A DNA stretch of 64,000 nucleotides from Alitta virens (lineage: Eukaryota; Annelida; Polychaeta; Phyllodocida; Nereididae), in NCBI GenBank assembly GCA_932294295.1, contig OW028577.1:5669501-5733500 (forward strand), given 5' to 3'. Below, piece after piece: positions 45,813 to 57,479 of this stretch. Below the pieces are notes generated by a model. That model was not told where the DNA came from and did not search any database. It saw only the letters and a program-made list of their open reading frames with translations. The position numbers and the translations under genes are program-made. Within the stretch, counting starts at the first letter, position 1, and every line of letters begins with the position of its first letter.

Positions 45813-46368
45813 CAATTTTGTCCACAGAAACGCCTCATCCTTCTATATAGAGGTGTTAGAGAGAGATTAGGGTCACCCAAAAGGTGTTTAGATTTTACAG
45901 CTGGAAGAGCATTACCAAGCAAGCTGACCTAATAGCTATTGTTATAGGCAAGGCTGAGTTTGCATAGCAACGTTGAACCCAAACCAGGTGACACCACAGA
46001 ATCATGCTAGTTGGCGAAGACATACAGAATACATCTAACTCATAAGCAGTATTCACAGACAAACAAAATAAAGGGGTACATTCATGGGAGTTTAGAGGGG
46101 AATAGTTTAACTGCCAAAAATTGATTTTGAGAAAATTTACTCCGGATGATAAAGAATATTCTTGATAGAACCAAAAGTGTGTCTGCTGTCTGTATTCTAT
46201 GGAAGCTCAGAATTTTACGTTATATACGAGATGCTGTTTGCTTTTCTCTGAAAACGCAAAGTACATTTTGCGATTGGTAGGCTATTCTACGTAGATATTT
46301 CACACTAAAATGATACTTTGCAGGAGATTGTGCAAGCTAATCGGCTCAAGATGATGGAAAGAGTAAAT
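45813..46368. other. gene-free stretch
   Basis: Nothing recognised between the candidate exon and the next inverted-repeat element. Confidence 0.5.
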
Positions 46369-46976
46369 GTTAAAGGGGTACTAACACCTTCTGCACTTTA
46401 CCTCTCAGAAGTTAGCTTTAGTCCATTGAAACACATTCACGCTATTCATAACTTGTATATATGCCCTGGTAAAGTAATATCCTGTATTTATTAGCTCCGT
46501 GTTGTGAACTACGGAGGCCGCCATTTTAGGCAACCGTGGTGTTTTGCACTGGCATATTATACGTCACTTGTGTCATAGGCTAGAGAACTGACCAGTTTCA
46601 GATACAATTTGTAATTGCACTTGAGCCTTTTTTTATAACAGCATGTCAATAGACATGGTTCTCACTAAGTGTCAAATTGCTATTGAACAATTTGATACAA
46701 TGCAATTATCAGAGTAATAGTCACTTGGGGAGTCAATTAATAAACTGAGTATAATATAGATATATATATCTACATATATATTTTTTAGCATTTTATCAGT
46801 TACTCGATTTTATTAACATTAATTATTCTTTTTTATTTGAACTACAATTATTTTATAGATTTTTATTATACTTTATTATATTTTATCTTGGAGAAATTAG
46901 GTTTAATTTCTCTGAGGTATTTTGTTGTCAATTCTATCAATCTATCTATCTATCTATCTATCTATCTATTTATTTC

Positions 46977-47009
<33 letters not shown>

Positions 47010-47495
47010 TTGTTCATGTAAACTTTAAAAAAAAAGTTGTTTGGGATCTACACATTTCCGAAATAAAAAAATATTTGTAATATATTTATTTATTTATTTA
47101 GCATAGACCTCCCTCCCCTTGTAGTTCATACAGTATAATTCTGATTTCCATATGCACAGACTAACTTAAATGTTGGGAACATTATGTATAAATTCCAAAA
47201 CCAAGTGGAATGTATATTTAATTTTGAATTGCAATTTTCTACAGTGCATGCAAATTTAATATAACCTGGTATTGATTTGTAATCCTGGCTTCTATTGGCA
47301 TAATTGTTATTTTGATCTCTTAGTTTACCTGGTGCAGGCATCACGTTTCAGAGGGTGGCGCAAAAGGCACAAAGTATTAGCTTAAAATTAGACTAAACTC
47401 CACTTCAAAATATTTCTTTCAACTGCAATATATTCCTTACTATCTAATCGAAGTATCAAAATTAACTTTCACTTTTCCGTTAGTTCCCCTTTAAC
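46369..47495. mobile_element. 1.13 kb inverted-repeat DNA element (GTTAAAGGGG ends)
   Basis: GTTAAAGGGGTACTAAC at the left and GTTAGTTCCCCTTTAAC at the right are inverted copies with one mismatch. The interior contains GAGGCCGCCATTTTAG and TACGTCAC near 46520-46565, words shared with the related end at 47990-48197. A (TATC)n tract at 46936-47010 lies inside. No transposase is encoded; it would be non-autonomous. Confidence 0.65.
46936..47010. repeat. (TATC)n microsatellite
   Basis: About 17 TATC units with two interruptions (TATTTATTTCTC). Confidence 0.95.
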
Positions 47496-47523
47496 ATTCT
47501 TTTCATCACTGACAGATCAAGAT

Positions 47524-47547
47524 GGGGGGGGGGGGGGGGGGGGGGGG
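47524..47547. repeat. 24-base G homopolymer
   Basis: An uninterrupted G run 28 bases after the inverted-repeat element. Its length should be treated with care, since such runs are prone to sequencing error. Confidence 0.9.
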
Positions 47548-47989
47548 CTTGAGCTAAATTCATTCTTATCTAATAGTAATATTTAACATAGTAGAAATGT
47601 GCAATTATTTATTACTCCCTTGATTGTATCAAATATTGATCATCAAATGTTATACAGCTTATACTTTTTTAAGATCCATGTTTTGGGAAAAAACTTGCTT
47701 TATTTTATAATATCTATGAAAAATACGATATTATAAGAGGCATTCAGAGAATGGAAGCTAAATTCCCAGGGAGCAAAATTGTTATATGAACATTCATAAA
47801 TAGAGTCTGCAAATAACTTTTATTGCAATTAATTAATTGAAGAAAGTTCCCAGTAATGAATTAAAATTAATGAAGTACAGTCCAACAGCTGGCGTGCTAT
47901 CTGTTCAGACTGTTCTTTTAAAATTGCAATCAAGAATTATGATTGATTTGTAGGCCCTAGGAATATTTAGAAATGCCTGACAAATAGCC

Positions 47990-48197
47990 TGTACATAAGT
48001 GACGTCACGGCTTTGCGTGTCGTGTGCAATAATGGCGGCCCCCATCGTTTTGGCGATTGGCGTAAATTGCATTTCTAATTGTTCTAAAATCATACTTAAC
48101 TTGACTTTTAGAGACTTTTTCCTACTGCAATATATTCATTTACATCCAATTGAACTTTTAAAACTAACACACAAATGTCCTTTAGTTCCCCTTTAAT
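47990..48197. mobile_element. one end of a second GTTAAAGGGG-type element
   Basis: TTAGTTCCCCTTTAA at the right end matches 47480-47494. Inward, CCTACTGCAATATATTCATT parallels AACTGCAATATATTCCTTAC at 47419, and TGGCGGCC with TGACGTCAC lies further in. The other end was not found, so it is partial. Confidence 0.5.
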
Positions 48198-48597
48198 GTT
48201 TAGCCAATCTACTTTTAATCATCTTTATTGGAAATTGCGCTGTTGAGTAGAATTTCCGCATTCCATTAAAGGAAGGAGGCTTGGACAGAACCTCAGCAGC
48301 TGCGGGTGATGGCATCCCGTGTGTTTTTGTTAAACACAACAGGAGACTTATAAGATACAGCAGACTGGCGTTAATTAATCAGTCTGCCAAGACAAGTAAT
48401 TACCTTCCGCGGTTCTTCTGTATTGGCTGAAAGTGAAGAATAGGAAGCGAAACCCTTCCTGACACCAAATTAATAGAAAACACATCCTTGTTAAATAATA
48501 AATGCAAAACAATAATGAGCAATTTAAAACCCAATGGCCTGCATGCTGGGAACGTAATTCCTGCTCGCCATAAACGTCAAAGGAAATCTGCAATTAC

Positions 48598-49420
48598 AGA
48601 CAGACGGACATGGTCAGACAACCGACAGAATAAATCAACGAAACAGACACGGACACTGACAGACATGGTCAGATAACCGACAGAATAAATCAATGAGACA
48701 GACACAGACGCAGACAGACACAGAAACGGACAGACAAGGACAGACACGGTTAGACAGACACAGACAGACATGGTCAGATAACCGACAGAATAAATCAACG
48801 AGACAGACACAGATACAGACAGACACAGACACGGACAGTCACGGACAGTCACGGACAGACATGGTCAGACACGGTCAGACAGACACAGACAGGGACAGAC
48901 AGACATGGTCAGACAACCGACGGAATAAATCAATGAGACAGACACAGACAGACACAGACAAACATGGTCAGATAACCGACAGAATAAATCAATGAGACAG
49001 ACACAGACAGACACAGACAGACATGGTCAGATAACCGACTGAATAAATCAATGAGACAGACACTGACAGACACAGACAGACACAGACAGACAGACAGACA
49101 CGGTCAGATAACTGACAGAATAAATCAACGAGACAGTGCGATAGACAGACAGACAGAGACAGACAGACAGACACAGACAGACAGACACAGCTAGACAGAC
49201 AGACAGACACAGACAGACAGACAGACACAGACAGACAACCGACAGCATAAATCAACGAGACAGTGCGATAGACAGACAGACAGAGACAGACAGACAGAGA
49301 CAGACAGCCGGACAGAGAGACAGACATCATGATGGACAGACAGACAGACTGACAGACTTACTGACAAACAGACTGACAGACACTGCTAAAATAACTATAG
49401 AGAGGCAGCCCTGCCTATTC
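48598..49420. repeat. CAGACA satellite with a repeated core of about 38 bp
   Basis: Eight cores like CATGGTCAGATAACCGACAG plus AATAAATCAA(C/T)GAGACAG recur at about 48610, 48664, 48769, 48904, 48965, 49022, 49100 and 49225. They are separated by 20-95 bases of (CAGACA)n/(CAGACACAGA)n. The last two carry a TGCGATAG extension. Ser/Val/Cys/Leu-rich minus-strand frames are repeat artefacts. Looser CAGACAGA tracts continue to about 49575. Confidence 0.92.
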
Positions 49421-49575
49421 CACTCAGGCATTGTGAGACATACATCTACATTGAGATAACAGGACAGACAGATTAATTAGAGCAGCAGACAGACAAAGTG
49501 AACAAGACAAGCTTGATGAAACTTGCAGACAAAATGAACGTTGCAGACAGTTGTAATGAGACAGGCAGACAGACC

Positions 49576-51808
49576 GAGCTACTGCGGTGACAGATTGACA
49601 CAGGAACAAGCTTTAAACAACATTTAGGGATAATCAATAGCAAAGAAAGTGCAGGAGGACACCAGGACATTATCGATTGCGTGGGAACCTGTAAGATGAA
49701 ATGATGGATTAAGCAACCCGCAAATGCTACAAACTAAGACACCAAATCTATGTTTGTCAAACACGACCGTTACTGAAGATGGATTGCGCAAGTAGTTAAC
49801 AGATGGTAGTGAACGAAGTTTTCTTTCTATCTTCTTTCTTATTTTTTTCCATTTTTTGTTTTTTTTTGTTTTTCTTTTCTTTTTTCCAATGATTTTGACC
49901 CGTTAAACAACAAAACAAGAACAAGCCGAACTGACCAATCAGCGCAACGATTGTGAACAAAGTAGACTGGTAATGTCAAATAATAGGGCAAAAGCAAATC
50001 CAGGAAATATAAAAAAATATCACTTGAAATTTAATTGAGAGACAAAGAACTTTTACACTGGAAAAATAACTGACAAAAATAGGAGTCAATCATTATGATA
50101 ATAACATCATTCTGTGCTATATACTGCATTACAAATATGACATTTTGCAGAATGGTAAGGTGATCACTCACATATGTCAAGAGTGACACCGGATGGTCAT
50201 ACTGTAGGTGCTGCATTTCATCAAGATCAAATTTCTAATAATATTAATCGTGAACCTGACATTGAGCAATACTTTAAAATTGCTGTTGTGACGGCCACGA
50301 AGAACAAACTTGAGCTCACGGAACTATGTCTTGTTTCCAAGCAGAATAGTGTTGACTAACTGGTGAATCTGTAAAGCAGAAACACGGCATAAATACACAG
50401 AAAAGACATACAAGACAGACAAAACATGCAAAACATGCAAACTAGGGTGAATTGTTTGTATACATAGTGAGTAATATACACACTAGGCATAACATGGGCC
50501 CAGCCATTTAAGTATAAATACATCAAAGTTATCATGGACTAAAGTAATACATCTGAGCTCCTTCCTAGTAAAGCAATCTCCACAGCACATCAACAAACTG
50601 CATTCAATCCACTGACCAGTGACCAGTAACATTTGGATACATTTCTCTGATGTTACCCTTTCAGCATCTTGTTAGCAATTGAATTTTAATAATCATTTCC
50701 TAGCATTGACAATTGTTGTGTCATAAAAGCTGTGATAACTAAACTAAAAGCATAGATCCACATCCTGAGCTCTCTATACTGGGAGCAACAAAACTGCACA
50801 CAAAGCTGTTTGCAACAGCTGTCATTGTTTCAAGATTTCATCGTGATTGCCACTCAGAAAAATCGTGCTTAAGGTGCTGTTAGGATCCTTGAAACCTCTA
50901 GCCTTAGTTCACCTTGGAAGTAACCTGAGGAATTAATTAAGTGACACGAATGACCTTCCTCAGGAAACGAGCTTCCTCATCATCCTTCTTTGGTGCCGTT
51001 TCGGACTTTGAAGGACGGTCACAGCCACCTAGAGACACTGACACATTGACCCTGTCAGTCTCTCAGTTTGTTGCTTCAGGAGAGCCGAGCTGCTGATCTC
51101 ATGGCAAGACGGCAATCTGCTCCAAAGCTTGTTGCCTCACAGGTCCAGTCACATCCAAAAGGCTTGCCTGTCACAGTTTAGTGTTGGCATATTACAGATC
51201 GTGTGTGTGTGTCTGACTCAGATGATTCATTCACTCAATACATCATGGTTTATTTGAAGACATTTGGAATATGATCGATACAGAGTGATTACAAATGTTA
51301 TAATTAAAATTCTTTTCATGATATGATTTATCACGTACATACAAGTACAAAGCATTGCTATATTTAGAAAGTATCATATTAAACAGTATAGGCCAATCAA
51401 TAAAATAACGGTTGGGTGTTTAAATTGCCGTTATGTTGGCCGGATGAATAATAACACTTCAGACGACATTAAAAAAGCTTTGTCCGAAGATATGGCATTA
51501 GATTGTAAAATAGATAATCTTTATTGACAACTTTTATTCACAACTTAAAGGGCAATATGGTGAAATATTTAGTTTAAATTAATCCATTAGCTTAGCAAAT
51601 TACTGAATTTGTTGACACTCTTTATCTGCCATTCATTTGCTAAATTTACTGTGAATGTTTTCATACAATACTTTCCAAAGAATACAGCTTGTTGAATAAA
51701 AATCTAAATCGAAATTTGTTTAACTTCACTTTTAACAGGGATTTAGACTAGTACGTAAAAAAAAAGAAGTGCCCAACACAGACTAATTTATTTTTCTCGT
51801 TATTGCAG
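49576..51808. other. gene-free stretch upstream of the GPCR gene
   Basis: No promoter elements could be fixed. A pyrimidine-rich tract lies at 49825-49885. A 61-codon frame at 50174-50359 has balanced codons but no known motif. At the right end TTTTTCTCGTTATTGCAG (to 51808) looks like a splice acceptor for the receptor's coding exon, so the true transcription start may lie in an unseen upstream exon. Confidence 0.5.
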
Positions 51809-51816
51809 GAGAGGTA

Positions 51817-51846
51817 ATGGCTAGCACTCAGGAGAAGTTTGAATGA
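51817..51846 (+). CDS. nine-codon upstream ORF overlapping the receptor start
   Basis: An ATG at 51817 opens MASTQEKFE and stops at TGA 51844-51846. The stop overlaps the receptor ATG (51843-51845) as ATGA. If the exon starts at the acceptor at 51808, this upstream ATG would be the first met by ribosomes. Overlaps of this kind can support reinitiation and lower translation of the main frame. Whether it is used is unknown. Confidence 0.35.
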   Translation: MASTQEKFE

Positions 51847-52988
51847 CCTTTGGCAACGTCTGGGAATGGAGGAAAAAGTCTGCAGATAAAGGACAGGAAA
51901 TCATGGTGCCCTTCAATATGGCTCGAAATGATTCGTCCTACGGAGAGCTGCCACTGCACAACTGGACAAACAAAAGCTATAATTTCACAACGGCTGATGC
52001 TGACACAATCAGTTCTGCATTTGGACTACGATTTGTGCCCTACACGATCTTGCTTGTCGGATCTGTCATCTTCAACCTGCTGTCGGTGACAGCCATGATG
52101 AAAATCCGTGGCCACCGGACTGTTCACCACACCCTTCTGCTAAACCTTGCCATGTGCGACATGTCAGGCTCGATGCTCTTGTGGATGTACTATAATTCAC
52201 CCATCATATTCCACCTTTTCGAAGTGACCAGAATAGAACACTGCCTTTTCATAGTCTGTGTGCTGTGTGGGTCCTTCATCTTGTCACTCTGCTTGAGTTC
52301 CCTGTCTCTCCTCTCCTTGGCACTCAACCAGTACTTAGCCATCTGCAACCCCCTCGTCTCCACTACAACCATCACTAGAGGAAAGGCCTGCTGCTGCATC
52401 CTCATAATATGGTTGCTTTCTTTAACCTGTGCAATGATACCAGGATTTTCCTTGTTAATCCGCAGTCGCTACTCTCATTGCAAGTACTACGCTGCCTCAA
52501 TGAGCGAGACAAGCCTTGAAGTGTGCACCTACGCCATGGCTGCCCTGATAATCGTCATAGTTGTCCTCTACGGCCGCATTTACCGTGAAATCGTTCGCTA
52601 CCGCATGCGTACACCTGCGTTAACGAACAGGCGGCCTCGTTCAGATGATGCGGAGCACAATTACAAAGCGTTCATCACGATCCTGCTCCTTTCCAGCACT
52701 CTCATCTTCTTCTGGCTGCCGTTCATGGTGTTCCACTTCATCTCAGCACACGTGGACATAAGCCTGATCCCTGACTCAGTCCTTTACGCCAAATTTTACG
52801 TCATTGATTTCATGCCCATGCTGATCTATATCACTGACCCCATCATCTATGGTATTCGCATGCGGGAAATCAGAGATGCCTACCATCGACTCTTTGCCAA
52901 GCTGATGCCTTGCCTTATTTCCGAGCCCAGCCGTGCTACTTTCCGCGGGAGTGTTCGTTTCACTACCCTGGACACAACAACCGTCTGA
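51843..52988 (+). CDS. class A (rhodopsin-like) G protein-coupled receptor, orphan
   Basis: A 381-residue seven-helix plasma-membrane receptor in one open exon. The N-terminus has four N-glycosylation sequons (N29, N40, N43, N47) and no obvious signal peptide. TM1 about 63-86 (N78 as 1.50), TM2 about 97-118 (LAMCD, D106 as 2.50), TM3 about 134-160, TM4 about 181-203 (W190), TM5 about 225-247, TM6 about 275-300 (FFWLPF, W291/P293), TM7 about 315-338 (DPIIY, D332-Y336), then helix 8 (RMREIRDAY). The DRY position reads N162-Q163-Y164, so the usual Arg3.50 is Gln. TM5 lacks the common proline. The second extracellular loop is short, and DPxIY recalls the melanocortin/S1P/cannabinoid/adenosine branch. 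The ligand is unknown. Met21 or Met26 could be the used start instead of Met1. The length is normal for the family and no frame damage is seen. Confidence 0.94.
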   Translation: MTFGNVWEWRKKSADKGQEIMVPFNMARNDSSYGELPLHNWTNKSYNFTTADADTISSAFGLRFVPYTILLVGSVIFNLLSVTAMMKIRGHRTVHHTLLLNLAMCDMSGSMLLWMYYNSPIIFHLFEVTRIEHCLFIVCVLCGSFILSLCLSSLSLLSLALNQYLAICNPLVSTTTITRGKACCCILIIWLLSLTCAMIPGFSLLIRSRYSHCKYYAASMSETSLEVCTYAMAALIIVIVVLYGRIYREIVRYRMRTPALTNRRPRSDDAEHNYKAFITILLLSSTLIFFWLPFMVFHFISAHVDISLIPDSVLYAKFYVIDFMPMLIYITDPIIYGIRMREIRDAYHRLFAKLMPCLISEPSRATFRGSVRFTTLDTTTV

Positions 52989-53088
52989 CGTCGGCATAAT
53001 AGGACTGCTACGTCACTGACCTTAAAACGGTTCCACTATGAATCGTCTTTGTGACCGTTCAGTCACCTAGTTACCCGTTCCCTCTACA

Positions 53089-53094
53089 AATAAA
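53089..53094 (+). terminator. candidate polyadenylation signal AATAAA for the receptor gene
   Basis: AATAAA lies 101 bases after the receptor stop codon. A further AATAAA occurs at about 53759, so alternative 3' ends are possible. Confidence 0.5.
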
Positions 53095-53768
53095 AAACGA
53101 AGGATATCAATGGATGATAATCATTATAAGTTCCCATTTTGTGAAGTACATGTACCTGGGATTTCAAATACCACCTTTTGTACAAAAGACAAAAAAAAAT
53201 TATATAATTGTTATATTAACTTTTTTCACCATATTTAGAACGATGCATGTCATTCTGCATCACTTTCTAATATCTTAAACTGGAAAATTTGCATGATACA
53301 GTGCAGATGAGAATTTCAAAGAGAAGCAGGAATTTAAAAAAAAAATCTAAATCAAAGTTACTACTTTCCTAAATCCAATCTTCAAGCAAAGTTAAAGGAT
53401 GCTCAAAAGCTCTTTTGTCGTTCATCACGAGAATTAATCTCGAAATATGTAAGAAGAGAAACATTTTGCATGATGGGAGTCATTCAATGTTCAGGTAAAA
53501 CTGATGTTTTCCCATAAAGAATAATTAATGAGTCTTTGTTACTTACAGCTGTGGTTTCGTATTATTTGTATTGTTGTGATTCTTGTTTATTATGAGTAGG
53601 TGATATTCACTGGTTATATATGTAAGACTCAGATATGCCTATTTACAGTTATTATTTAAGGGGCGTGTATCTGCAGCTAAATTTGTAAATTGGTTTTTAA
53701 TACCACCATTAGTCATCGTTAATGATGTGTAATTAAGTCACGTGATCAAGATGTTGTGAATAAATCTC
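53095..53768. other. gene-free stretch downstream of the GPCR
   Basis: AT-rich; it may include 3' untranslated sequence if the second AATAAA is used. Confidence 0.5.
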
Positions 53769-54401
53769 AAAATAATGACTCATGATTTGGTATCATTTTA
53801 TATATTTGTTTGTGACAATTAAGGGCCCTCTTAACATATATATATTATATATCGATTCGATGGTTTTCTGACATGTATAAGATGCTGTATCAGCCCTGAT
53901 AAAGTCCCCAATGCCAGACGCACCAGGCAGGAACAATCAAAAAGGCATTTCCTACCCAAATACACACATGCAACTTCGTGCACCAGGTTCTTACAAAAAC
54001 GATCTTTCCATATCAAAAAACGTCTGATATCATCTGGAGCACCCTGCTCCAACGACGCCTGCTCATTCAAGCTATACCTAAATTATGAAGCAGCATCTTG
54101 TGCAAGTTGGTCATTCGTTTAACACTGGGAGATTGCAATGGCCGAGAATCTTAACTCCTGAAGCCTTTCCTCTATAGCTTGAACGTCGATAGCAACTTCC
54201 TCACCATGTTATGAAAGAAAAAAGCGCTTAGGCGAAAGACAACCTGTAAGTGAACAAAGGCCACACATTCAACACAGCCATGTTGTCTGTCAATAAATTA
54301 ACCCGAGAATATCAGCAATGGAAGAGCCCAACGCCTTGATCTTAAAATAATGACTCATGATTTGGTATCATTTTATATATTTGTTTGTGACAATTAAGGG
54401 C
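53769..54401. mobile_element. 517 bp insert between perfect 58 bp direct repeats
   Basis: The stretch starting AAAATAATGACTCATGATTT and ending GTGACAATTAAGGGC is identical at 53769-53826 and 54344-54401. Everything between is unlike the AT-rich flanks and looks coding on the minus strand (see next entry). The arrangement could be an insertion with a long duplication, a miniature element with direct terminal repeats, or a local duplication. I cannot place it in a family. Confidence 0.5.
53831..54208 (-). pseudogene. coding-like fragment of unknown origin, minus strand
   Basis: From 54208 the minus strand reads EEVAIDVQAIEERLQELRFS, a charged amphipathic segment, to a stop near 54119. In the next block (54070-53831) it reads NEQASLEQGAPDDIRRFLIW, then VHEVACVYLGRK and GTLSGLIQHLIHVRKPSNRY. 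The residue mix looks protein-like, but stops separate the parts and no start or splice structure is clear. It may be a decayed retrocopy or transposon gene. I do not recognise the family. Confidence 0.3.
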
Positions 54402-56455
54402 ACGGAACTTATTTGTAAATCATTCCTGTGCAGATTTGATTCTAAGTTGAGGACATGTTGAAAGACCCAGTTTAAGTTCAGCTTTTTTCATGAACTGGTT
54501 CGGATATGTTTTTGTCGAGTATCACCTGATAAATTCAGAAACTCATGTTGCCCAACACTTTTGCAAAGCATCCGCTGATAAATTATTCCAATTATTAAAG
54601 TACACTAGTCAATGGAATGAAATGTACATCCAGTAGATTACTAACATATATCATCCATTGTTCAATTCCCAGATCTTATTAATAACTATGCTTCGCAAAA
54701 TTATGCTCAGATTACCATGCGAATGGCAAGAAGCAAAACAAAGAATAGGAAAGAGTGAAAAAGAAGAGGGTTCGAAGTTATTGACAAGACACGCAATTCC
54801 TGAAGTTAGATCTATCAGGCTTTCGTGTTTACAACAAAAAGAAACTTTTATCGGAGAAAACTAAACCAAGAAATGAGAATATGAGAGAAAATGAGGCAGC
54901 AAGAATGACACGAAAAGCAAAAAATCAAGATCTGGCAATCAAAAGCACACTCCAATTGAGACCAACTACATCAAAAGCAAACTCCATCACAAATTTGGTG
55001 AATTAGATAACTCATTAGGAACTTCATGTCTTCTTCTCTGTCATCTCTTTGTCTGTATTTCTTTTTAATGGCTAAGTTTTTTTATCCAGTGAATTGCATC
55101 TTACCCCCTGATGCATGTCCTCTTTCTGTGTCTTTTTTCCCCTCTAAAAGAACACAGGCGATACTCCTTATTAGCACTAGAGTTGCAGTGGATTGCCAAG
55201 TCATGACCAGGTTGTCCTGCATGCCAATTACATCTTGCAATTGTTCGTTCAAAGAAAAAAGAACCAGACGTTAATTGCATTGGTGAAGTTTCTATCAAGT
55301 CCAAATGAGACTGAATTGAACTGGTCTTTGTAAGCACTTGAAAGGGCATGATTGATCTATGGCTATACAAACTTCTTCTTTGCATGTTGCAAGAGCAACA
55401 TTGTTATCAAGTTCATGAGTGTGATGCTAACACATCATGCTTTTCAGGAGGTAAAATGTAAGGTCTTGCACAGATATTAATTATAGCCATTTACGACGTC
55501 TATGATTACAATCAATTGGTCCTACTCTTAGATAAATAAATGAGAACAGCAAATATCTGAGTTTGGAGATAACTATGCTAATTAATATTAATTTGTCATG
55601 GTTGTAACTACGCGCATGCCCTGTGATTAAAAACTATCTATTACAATTGAAGTACCTAGCGGGTTGTCACCAAACCATGCAATCTAATTATGGAATCTGA
55701 TGTCTACTGGAAGCCTTAATTTAAGAACAACACAATAATTAGTACAGTTATTTCTTACAAATTTTGAGGCCACAACATGACTGTTATATCATGTGAAGTT
55801 ACATTTGTATATTAAGTACATATACGTGGCATCAACATTTTGGGTGCTAATTATTATTGTTTTATTTTTCTGTCAATTATTTGGTATTGCCATCGAAGTT
55901 TGTCTGGCAATGCTTCATCATTGTTACATTTAAAATATATTTACTCGATAAAACGACGTATTAGATTGGAAATTAACGTTAGTTATGACCTTCACCAAAC
56001 CAGATTGCTCATAAAAACATCCCAGTCTGTTACAGTGATTTATCAAATAACACATAGTGTTGTTTTTCTTGCTTCATATATTCATATTAATATACCAATT
56101 TGACAAGATTTACTGGCCAGACCATCCTCTCTCAGAAACAAGATGCCAGGCTACAAGAAGCTGTAGTCAACAGAGCAGATAGTGGATATGAATCAATAAT
56201 TAAGAAGACCATGGATGTTTTCCCTCGCATCTGTCGTATATAACGTACAAGCATTATGGAGGCCCTCTATTTGGTTCCATGTTTGTCCTCATTCAGTTGT
56301 CTGCCAGAATCTTGACAAACATTATAATTATATGTGATATATAATAGGGTGACATAAGATTGGGAGTCCTCACAATCACACATCGACTCTTCAGTAGATG
56401 ATTGCCAGATCTATCGTAACTGAACTTGAACTGAACCAAGCTATAATAATCCCTA
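54402..56455. other. gene-free stretch
   Basis: Frames at 54658-54864, 55026-55385 and 55840-56103 are short and lack domains. No repeats recognised. Confidence 0.5.
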
Positions 56456-56760
56456 TACAATTAGTTTCATAAAAAAAAAGTCGACTAGACAGCTGTGCGT
56501 AGCTAAAGCCAGCCTCTTCTGTCTACTTCTAGCCTATAGTCGGCTTACACCTGTTCCACCACAGAAAAAATATAAACCTACATACATATGTATAATTTAT
56601 TACATAATTTTCTTTAAGTTTACCAAGGTTTATATTTTTTCTGTGGTGGAACAGGTGTAAGCCGACAATACATTTAGTGGCAGGTAGCATCATATAGCAG
56701 AAGTTGTCTATCTTTGTCTAGGTTCAATTTGACAGGCCGTTTTTAATGAAACTAACTGTA
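56456..56760. mobile_element. inverted-repeat MITE, copy 2, with 41 bp perfect hairpin
   Basis: TACAATTAGTTTCAT at the left pairs with ATGAAACTAACTGTA at the right (one mismatch). Inside, 56539-56579 (starting GTCGGCTTACACCTGTTCC) is an exact reverse complement of 56626-56666, with a 46-base loop. It is related, in opposite orientation, to 21265-21661. Non-coding. Confidence 0.8.
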
Positions 56761-57479
56761 CCTGTAGAAACTTGGTGAGGTAGCAGTCGCGAACACAAAG
56801 CATTTCAATTGTGCAGGGAGATCATGTTGAAAACGTGAAGAAAACAATAAACTTAAGGTATTTTAGCGAGTCATAATTGGACTCATAAACATTCCTAATT
56901 TCCTATATGAGCATCATTCAACTTACTGGACTAATGTATGTATCGTTCACATGGTAACGGTGTTATTGGACTGAAATATGTGATCTAAAAGGCAATTTGG
57001 TGTTATGCCAAAACTGGATATTATCAATTTTATTAGTGTCACCGGGGAGTATTATAAATCTTGAGAGTGACAGTGGTGAATCTGGAGATACAATGACACC
57101 AATGTTACATATTCAAACAATCGTTGCCTGAATTGATTTCAAATGATAATGTATATTTTTATAGCAAGATACCTTAAAGACTTCATTGTTTTTTATTACA
57201 TAGTTGATAAAAAAAAACATGAAAGATGGTAATTAAGCCTAATATACACAAAATAATGGTCGTCAACAATATTCAGCACCAATGCATATATGATATAACC
57301 AGGAAAATTCTAATAGAACCATGAATTTAGTAGTATTAACACCATCACCTTAAATATCATTGTGCGCACATTCAAACTAATTATACCAGTCCAAACATGT
57401 CTTGTGGCAATACGTTTTTCAGTCATGGAGGAAACAAACGGCAATGATTGCATGTCTGATTGCGAAGGAAGTTTCATTC
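56761..57479. other. gene-free stretch
   Basis: Nothing recognised. Confidence 0.5.

Noticed and set aside
48577..49330. Ser/Leu/Cys/Val-rich frames resembling membrane proteins
   Set aside because: They are translations of the CAGACA satellite.
50174..50359. 61-codon frame with balanced codons upstream of the receptor
   Set aside because: No homologue recognised, no splice sites matched and the length is within chance expectation.
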